64,000 nucleotides of DNA from Trichobilharzia szidati (taxonomy: Eukaryota > Platyhelminthes > Trematoda > Strigeidida > Schistosomatidae): positions 66,756,416 through 66,820,415 of the forward strand of contig OX235271.1 of the NCBI GenBank assembly GCA_944472155.2, in the 5' to 3' direction. A program made the position numbers and the translations under genes. Of the stretch, positions 58,451-64,000 are shown one piece after another. The first letter of the stretch is position 1, and every line of letters starts with the position of its first letter. Under the pieces are notes generated by a model. It did no database searches and was not told where the DNA came from. It saw nothing but the letters and a program-made list of their open reading frames with translations.

Positions 58451-59776
58451 CAGCAGCTGAAGGAGTTTATCAAACTTCTTACACAAAACCCAAAATCACC
58501 TACTCATTAGTGGCTAAAGGATGAATGTCTGGAAGTTGTAGCCAATGGAATCCGCCATATTTCACGCAAAGCTGATATTCATTATCAGCATTCATTGGGG
58601 GGGTGTAACCATACTGTGAAGTAATGGAAGTCGGAAACTATAGGACGTTGGATTTCGACCCGTTGCCAGACGGTCGACTAAGTGAAAACAGTATAGAGTT
58701 TATTAAGCTTTACTGAAGCTGAACGGTAAGTTATTTACGTAGTACCTAACTTTTACAGGCCAGTAATTTGTGTCGTGCACTTATACCACTTGCCAGAAAG
58801 TTCTATGGGATATTAAGAATATGGATGTAAAACATGAACGTGAACGGTAAACAATTCATAATACGCACCATTCAAGTAACAATTTTAATTCAGTCTTTAT
58901 TTGTCTATGTACTCTACTAACGGCTTGGCATAAGATCGTTGTATTTTACTCAGAGCTCCTTACTAATACAATCTAATTAAGATAGTATCAATGATTCTTT
59001 TCCTAATAAGTACTAATATAGATAACCTTACACAAAAGCTGGAATTGTCATCCTTGGTTTGTAACATAAGTAAGGCAACAATTCCTCACTACGAATAAAG
59101 TAATTTTTAATTTATAAAGTGAAACATGTAACATTTAGTAATTCGCAGAATATTATCTGTCCATTCATTGTAAAAACTAGTGCATATGTCTAGGTTTCTG
59201 CGGGATTCAAACCACCGATCCAGTGCCCTACTACCTGTATTACAAGACACAACCACTAATCTGGTCATCATTTCATTGCAATCAACACGAGTAACACCCA
59301 GTTGTCATGTGATTACATGATATACCAGGATCTATTTATCAACTTATCAAACCAGATCGGAAGTGAAACACGTTGATGGCTGATGGAGGGACTATCAGAG
59401 ATAGTCTTGGCAGGGCAGACATTAAATAATCAATTATGCGACGGCGGAAGGTGGAATAAAAATCAAACACCTAAAACTGTCTGCCACCCCACGATTACCT
59501 TAGACAATCTCAAAAATGTAAATAATTATGTTGACATTTTAATTAAAGTTTAAAGCTTTCGATATATGATCTGTTCAGATTCTTCCTGATGAAGCCCCAA
59601 ACTTCCCACAGTAGCTTGCTGAGATACACACAATTCCTTATTAATACTACTTAGTGTCGTGATGAACTGTGAGCAGTCGTATTTAAGCAAAAAACTAAAC
59701 CTTGGGAATCTCACAGTAACTGAATATGTCCATCTGAATGACACAGACTAACTATATTCTACAAGGGACAAAATAA
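58451..59776. other. Intronic DNA, possible worn tRNA-like piece near 59190-59270
   Basis: gcgggattcaaaccaccgat may be a reversed B box of an old SINE, with nothing else to confirm it. No gene. Confidence 0.35.
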
Positions 59777-59889
59777 TAGAGAAGATTTGTAGCTCAGGTG
59801 GATGATTTGCAATTAAGAGTGTCCTCTGAGCTTGTTGCGGAGCTTTCGTCATCCTTCTGGACAACATCTTCAGCGCAATATTTAGCATA
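59777..59889 (-). mobile_element. Minimal PLE insertion (113 bp): only the ribozyme end, 14-bp target duplication
   Basis: AAGGGACAAAATAA stands at 59763-59776 and 59890-59903. The insert matches the last part of the PLE at 44536-45749 on the opposite strand, from just upstream of the hammerhead to the very end (agctacaaatcttctctatt). It is a severely 5'-truncated copy in which almost only the ribozyme remains. Confidence 0.9.
59835..59878 (-). ncRNA. Hammerhead ribozyme of the PLE, complete stems
   Basis: On the minus strand stem I UUGCG (59874-59878) pairs perfectly with CGCAA (59835-59839). Core CUGAAGA (59867-59873), one extra U, helix II GUUGUCC with GGAUGAC (one change relative to the 45.6-kb copy, kept as a G-U pair), loop AGAA, GAAA (59844-59847), A15.1-GC-U16.1, triplet CUC. 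Compared with the other copy, paired positions are retained despite substitutions. Confidence 0.78.
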
Positions 59890-59903
59890 AAGGGACAAAA
59901 TAA

Positions 59904-60629
59904 ACAAATTTCTGTAAACCTGAATTTTAAAAATATTCCCTGCTTCCCATAATTCTATCAATTTTGACTCTACTTGCTTATTCTACAATGTACTATCCCG
60001 CCTTAATTTCTTTATTTATGTAGAATGAGGAAGCTATAGTTAAACATTAAATTCCCGGCACTTTTATTTCAGTCCTAAGGGTAAAACTTCCTTTACACCA
60101 TTTCATTATCACTTGTTGTTGTCACTGTTGTGCAGCCTGTTATATAAAAGAAAATTTTAAAAATAATGTTAGAAAATATATGAAGGATAATAAAAGAGCG
60201 TCTGTATCTTATGAGTATGATGAAAAAACAAACAATGAGGAAGAGTTATTACACCCGCCTAACTTGTGATGATTTGAATGCTTTTACATTTATTGCTTGT
60301 CAATCAAATGTTGAACATAAGCCTTTTTATTACCTCTATGCATGTGTGTGCTCATTTACAGAAATGTATTATTTAGGGTGTACTTTACAGAAATTTAAAA
60401 ATTTGAGTATTTCAGACACTTAAAATCTCAATATAGTGATAAGATGCTAATCACATGAATAAGTAGCCTTAAGAATAAATACTACCTGTAGAAATACACA
60501 TCCACACTCTGCCCGTGACTACAGTTTTAGGATATTGAGAATTCCAAAAACTAGGGTTGACAATATTTTCTTAAGGCTGATCAGCCAACTCCAGGGTCAT
60601 GAGGGGAGATGGTTAATATACGCATGAAG
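59904..60629. other. Intronic DNA, nothing recognised
   Basis: The 70-codon frame at 60211-60423 has no supporting signal. Confidence 0.4.
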
Positions 60630-60740
60630 AATTCTTAGGGTCAACTTCATACTGAATTTAACTCCAAAGATGTTGTCTAGAACGACGATGAAAGCCACGT
60701 TGTTGAACTATCCTGCTTAGAAAATGCAAATAAATGAGAA
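60630..60740 (+). mobile_element. Decayed PLE ribozyme end
   Basis: cgcatgaagaattctta..., then aagatgttgtctagaacgac and gatgaaagccacgttgttga follow the order of 45590-45690. The CUGA half of the core is lost (ctccaaagatg), so no activity is expected. Confidence 0.65.
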
Positions 60741-61154
60741 TTTGTGATTACATTCGTTTTATTGTGTTGCTAAACTTCAAGGAAGTTAAACTTAACAGCA
60801 ACAGGTAGTGCTGTATAAAAGGTAGACCCTCACAGCAGCATAATTTTAAAAAAAATCCTATTCAGAAAATTTTAATAACTGTTAGTAAGCATGAAAACCA
60901 ATTCAAAGTATTTTAGGATGCTTATTTCGCATAGTGAAGAGTCAAGTACTGGACACTGTATCGACGTGTTTCTGCGCTAAGCGAATACATACTCTTTTCA
61001 CCAGACATAGCTCACTCGATACATTTATTCCCCTTTATAAACATGAATAAATCAAGAATCACAGTCTGTGCACTTGATCAGCTAGAACTGGAATGTAGTA
61101 TGTGTTTCTTTTAATAATACGACAATATTTTCACATCAAATGGTATTCATTCAA
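60741..61154. other. Intronic DNA, nothing recognised
   Basis: No feature I can support. Confidence 0.4.
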
Positions 61155-61235
61155 AGAACAGAGTTTTGTCTCAAATAGGATGAAATGCGCATTCTGAAGT
61201 CCACTGCTAGTCACCATCCACCAATCAAATTCTAG
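61155..61235 (+). mobile_element. Partial alpha-type SINE (ribozyme 3' half)
   Basis: gtctcaaataggatgaaatg, cgcattctgaagtccactgc and tagtcaccatccaccaatca match 50505-50560. The CUGANGA half is missing. Confidence 0.7.
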
Positions 61236-61254
61236 TGCTTGAATAGTTAATTTA

Positions 61255-62110
61255 GTTATTACACCTTGATACACCCTAAACTCTGGGTTCTTGTCTCTTC
61301 TTTCTTCCTAGAACCGTTAAACACGTTTCGTTGAAAATCACCTTCAAAGAGTTCCAATGGTCTTCCATGCATGATTCCTAAGTGATGCCACGTAGTGTTT
61401 CCTGCTTTGCTCTAACAGTTGCACTGAAGGTGTCCTGTGTGATTGTGTCCTTCAGTTTTTGCGTGTTGAACTTGCATTGTGGCCTATCCCCAGCTATCCT
61501 CGAGGCAATTATATATCAATAATATATCAGTATATAATTATAATTATATCAATAATATCCTCGAGGCTTTCAGCTTCACCTTGAAATTCCCTTGTACTAG
61601 ATAGTGGTCTGAACCCACATCTGCTCCTCTCCTCGATCTTGTGTCCAGTAGGCTCCGTCTCCACTTCCTTGAGATTAAAATGAAGTCTATCTGGTTTTTG
61701 GTGTGTCGATCTGGTGAAATCCATGTCGCCTTGTGGATATCCTTGTGTTTGAACACATTGCCACCAATCACCAAATCATTGAAGGCGCAGAAGTCTGAGA
61801 AGAGTTCATCATTGTCGTTGTCCTCTGGTTGTCCTATGGGTGACCGGAATAGATTACTGTCTCTCCAGTTGATAGTTGGCACCTTCCACATCTGTTCCAT
61901 CTGCTCTCACAGATTCCCAATACTTCTATTTTATAACTTCTCATTTCTGCGGCTACCTGGGCAGCCTTTCCAGTTTCGTACATTGTACAAACATTCCACG
62001 TCCCCATCCTTATTTTTGCTTTCATCGAAAGGAGGCACATCGGCTGACTGGCTTCCCGAAGGCTTATACCAGCCTGCGTCATTTCACTTCCCCGATTCCA
62101 GCGAAAAATA
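61255..62110 (-). mobile_element. RTE-type retrotransposon 5' part: apurinic-type endonuclease with internal deletion
   Basis: On the minus strand KAKIRMGTWNVCTMYETGKA, then RSYKIEVLGICESRWNR and LSTGETVIYSGH form the start of an RTE endonuclease. The middle is missing near 61890-61910. The later part reads FSDFCAFNDLVIGGNVF, HKATWISPDRHTKNQIDF and RGADVGSDHYLVQG, with the terminal catalytic SDH. A linker toward the reverse transcriptase continues to about 61255. About 60 bp of (AT)-rich sequence, bounded by ATCCTCGAGGC at 61496-61506 and 61557-61567, splits the linker. This is the only LINE copy here with its 5' part and without its 3' part. Confidence 0.87.
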
Positions 62111-62151
62111 AGGTTATTGTTTATATTTTTAGTATTTTTAATATATTTATG

Positions 62152-62285
62152 CGTTGAAGTTTCTGTAGCAATTTGGTTACGTTTTGCGGGTGGAGTTGCT
62201 AGCACCACGCCCCAACCCTCCCTCATTATCCGGGCTTGGGACCGGCTAGAAAACTAGCCAGCTAGTAATCTAGGCGAGGTTAAAC
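62152..62285 (-). mobile_element. Partial tRNA-headed SINE
   Basis: Minus strand body: cctcgcctagattactagct, ggttggggcgtggtgctagc, then ctgcagaaacttcaac-like tail start. Neither the head nor the tail end is present. It abuts the 5' side of the RTE endonuclease fragment. Confidence 0.55.
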
Positions 62286-63342
62286 TAACATATCTAAAAT
62301 ACAGGAATTGGTTTCATGATTATCTTTAGAGTTGGAAATTTCAACTCATTGGCTCAAGTTTAGCTCCATAAAAAACATACTGATTAATCTTTCCAAAAAA
62401 AGAGTTCTTTCATAGTCGGTCGACTGGATGCATGATCATGATTATCATTCCACCTTTCGGTGTACTGACAGGTGAAACGACCTCTTGTCACCTGGCTTAG
62501 AGACCTTATCATCAATACATTTTGACAGTAATCTGTAGACCGATTCAATTTCATTACTTGCAGTTGTGTGACTGGTATAATGCATTAAAAAGAAGAACAT
62601 ATACGTGGATACTTTGCTTTTTAGTTCACTTTTCAATATATTTAATCAGTTATAATCTTTTCCTCCTACTAGTGAATGATTAAATCCACTAAGCCACACC
62701 CACTTTAATGATAAACCCATAATGAAATCACAAATATTTTTTTATTATTGAAGTTTTAGTACATCTGATCCACACGCATAATCTAAAAATTTCATATACT
62801 GTACGTGATATGGAATTGTTTATGCCTGTCTATTCTATATCTGCGAAAAACGCAGTAATTTTCATTCCTAGAAGCTGTAAATACCTTCTTTCTGGTTATT
62901 ATTTTGGCGGTAATATTTTGCTTTGACTTGACAAAGTGATCAGTCTGAGAAGACTTAACTAAAAAGAGGTAATATGAGAGGTAAAACCTCATCAGAATCC
63001 CATTATCTATAGACAAGAAGGAAGATGCCAATATATATGACCACCAGTAGTAGACACCTGTAGATAATTAACTTCAAATCACTAAGAAGAACCAAAATGC
63101 AATCATAATAACAGAAGGCATAAACGAACAGTCTTCAATAAAACAGATGTGAAGTGACTTTGAAGTGAAAAACTGACAACAGTTAAGATTTCAGTAGTTC
63201 AATAAAAGCCAAAGACTGAAAATTTCTTCACACGCCAACTAAAGTAGTCACTTGTGCAGGTAATTAAAACAACATAACCTTGAATTTGTACATAAGACTA
63301 TTTGGAAAACTTTTAAATTTATAATATGGCTTGGTTCTTAAC
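62286..63342. other. Intronic DNA, nothing recognised
   Basis: Short minus frames at 62445-62636 and 62792-63031 have no support. Confidence 0.4.
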
Positions 63343-63355
63343 AAAGATGAGGTTC

Positions 63356-63547
63356 CCAAGTATTGCTTTCGTAAGAATTTTGTTTGATTGGTTGGAGGAA
63401 TTCATCATGAGCTGACATCAGTTAGAGAACCAGTGGATAACCTGGGAGTACTGAACATCTGCTCCGTCCTATTTTGGGACAGCTGTTCAGTACTCCCAGG
63501 TTTTCCAATGGTTCTCTAACTGATGTCAGCTCATAATGAAATCCTCC
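63356..63547. mobile_element. Palindromic family B tail-only dimer, 13-bp target duplication
   Basis: The minus arm (63356-63480) and plus arm (63481-63547) are reverse complements over about 65-70 bp, from gtactcccaggttttcc to the aatcctcc end. AAAGATGAGGTTC occurs at 63343-63355 and 63548-63560. The tRNA-like part is absent, so the dimer formed from two tails meeting inside the ribozyme. It would form a long hairpin 117 bp before the next exon. Confidence 0.87.
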
Positions 63548-63664
63548 AAAGATGAGGTTCGTCACTTAGTTTCAATGTTATGGTTATTTTTCAGTTTATA
63601 TAGTATATATCATTCATTAAGTATCCAAAAATGATTTTCCCCTATTTTCTTTTATTTATCCTAG

Positions 63665-63752
63665 TACTGTTTAAGCGAAGAAAACGGTTTCCTATTGGAT
63701 AATTTATTTACAGTTACAGAACATTTGAAATACTTCAAAAATATCCTACAAG
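63665..63752 (+). CDS. Internal exon continuing the 55678-56266 exon
   Basis: The acceptor tttcttttatttatcctag and donor CAAG|GTAAGA bound an 88-bp exon, open in phase 0 (YCLSEENGFLLDNLFTVTEH and on) and leaving one base. Exon 55678-56266 ends in phase 0, so the join keeps the frame and extends the helical segment (ELSRKM then YCLSEENGF). The result looks like an amphipathic helix or short coiled coil. Function not recognised. Confidence 0.78.
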
Positions 63753-64000
63753 GTAAGAAATTTATATTTTTATAAAATAATAATAAAATTGGTAAAAACT
63801 GTGGTGAAATTGAGATCACTTTACGTTTCTTTATATTTCCTTGTGATTTTCCTTACTGCTAGACAAAGATTTTGACACACATCTAGACATCAGCTTCACT
63901 ATAGTCACACTTGACTGATTAAACTTTTGGCGCCAAGGAATTTGTTAATGTCTTTGGAACCATGTTAAGACTGCTTTCGTAATTGACACGAAATAACTAA
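63753..64000. other. Intron after the last exon
   Basis: AT-rich sequence following the GTAAGA donor; nothing else seen. Confidence 0.5.

Overview
This 64 kb window looks like intronic DNA of a schistosome (blood fluke) or a close relative. The evidence is an AT-rich, intron-dominated layout, tRNA-derived SINEs of the schistosome alpha type that carry hammerhead ribozyme sequence, RTE-clade (SR2-like) non-LTR retrotransposons, and several lineages of Penelope-like elements (PLEs) with GIY-YIG endonuclease domains. I ran no database search; all names come from motif recognition.

Host coding sequence is sparse and on the + strand. One exon lies at the left edge (42-602; Ser/Pro/Thr-rich with SGIP/SGIKPPS motifs). 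A second is at 55678-56266 (acidic, low complexity, ending in a probable helix) and a third at 63665-63752, whose phase fits the second exactly. The first exon does not fit the second in phase, so either an unrecognised exon lies in the ~55 kb between them or two genes are present. Two weaker candidate exons are 54717-54887 and 33484-33641.

Almost everything else I recognise is retroelement debris. (1) RTE-type LINE fragments: 6075-7425, 10000-10655, 18810-19425, 26045-26490, 31897-32815, 47900-48812, 51405-51860, 61255-62110. (2) tRNA-headed SINEs, one group of which has a tail resembling the LINE 3' end (e.g. 7143-7368, 29871-30104, 30517-30729, 49252-49480). (3) PLEs: a well preserved 5'-truncated copy at 44536-45749 with reverse transcriptase motif C, GIY-YIG domain, hammerhead and 14-bp target duplications, plus relics at 21.4, 22.7, 23.6, 31, 38.7, 40.5, 42, 59.8 and 60.6 kb. 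(4) A tRNA-like repeat, called family B here, with Pol III boxes followed by a hammerhead fold. It often sits as head-to-head inverted dimers (57040-57697 and 63356-63547, both with clean 12-13 bp target duplications). (5) Schistosome-alpha-type SINE copies (50348-50663 best). (6) Two inverted-repeat elements: a foldback element at 15991-18333 with ~415-bp arms and a MITE-like palindrome at 39934-40073.

The most interesting theme is self-cleaving RNA. At least three distinct retroelement families carry hammerhead motifs, and some copies keep a complete core (33284-33332; 59835-59878 on the minus strand; 45632-45675). Target-duplication lengths of the family B dimers match those of the PLEs rather than those of the SINEs. 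This suggests, as inference, a retrozyme-like non-autonomous family mobilised by PLE enzymes.
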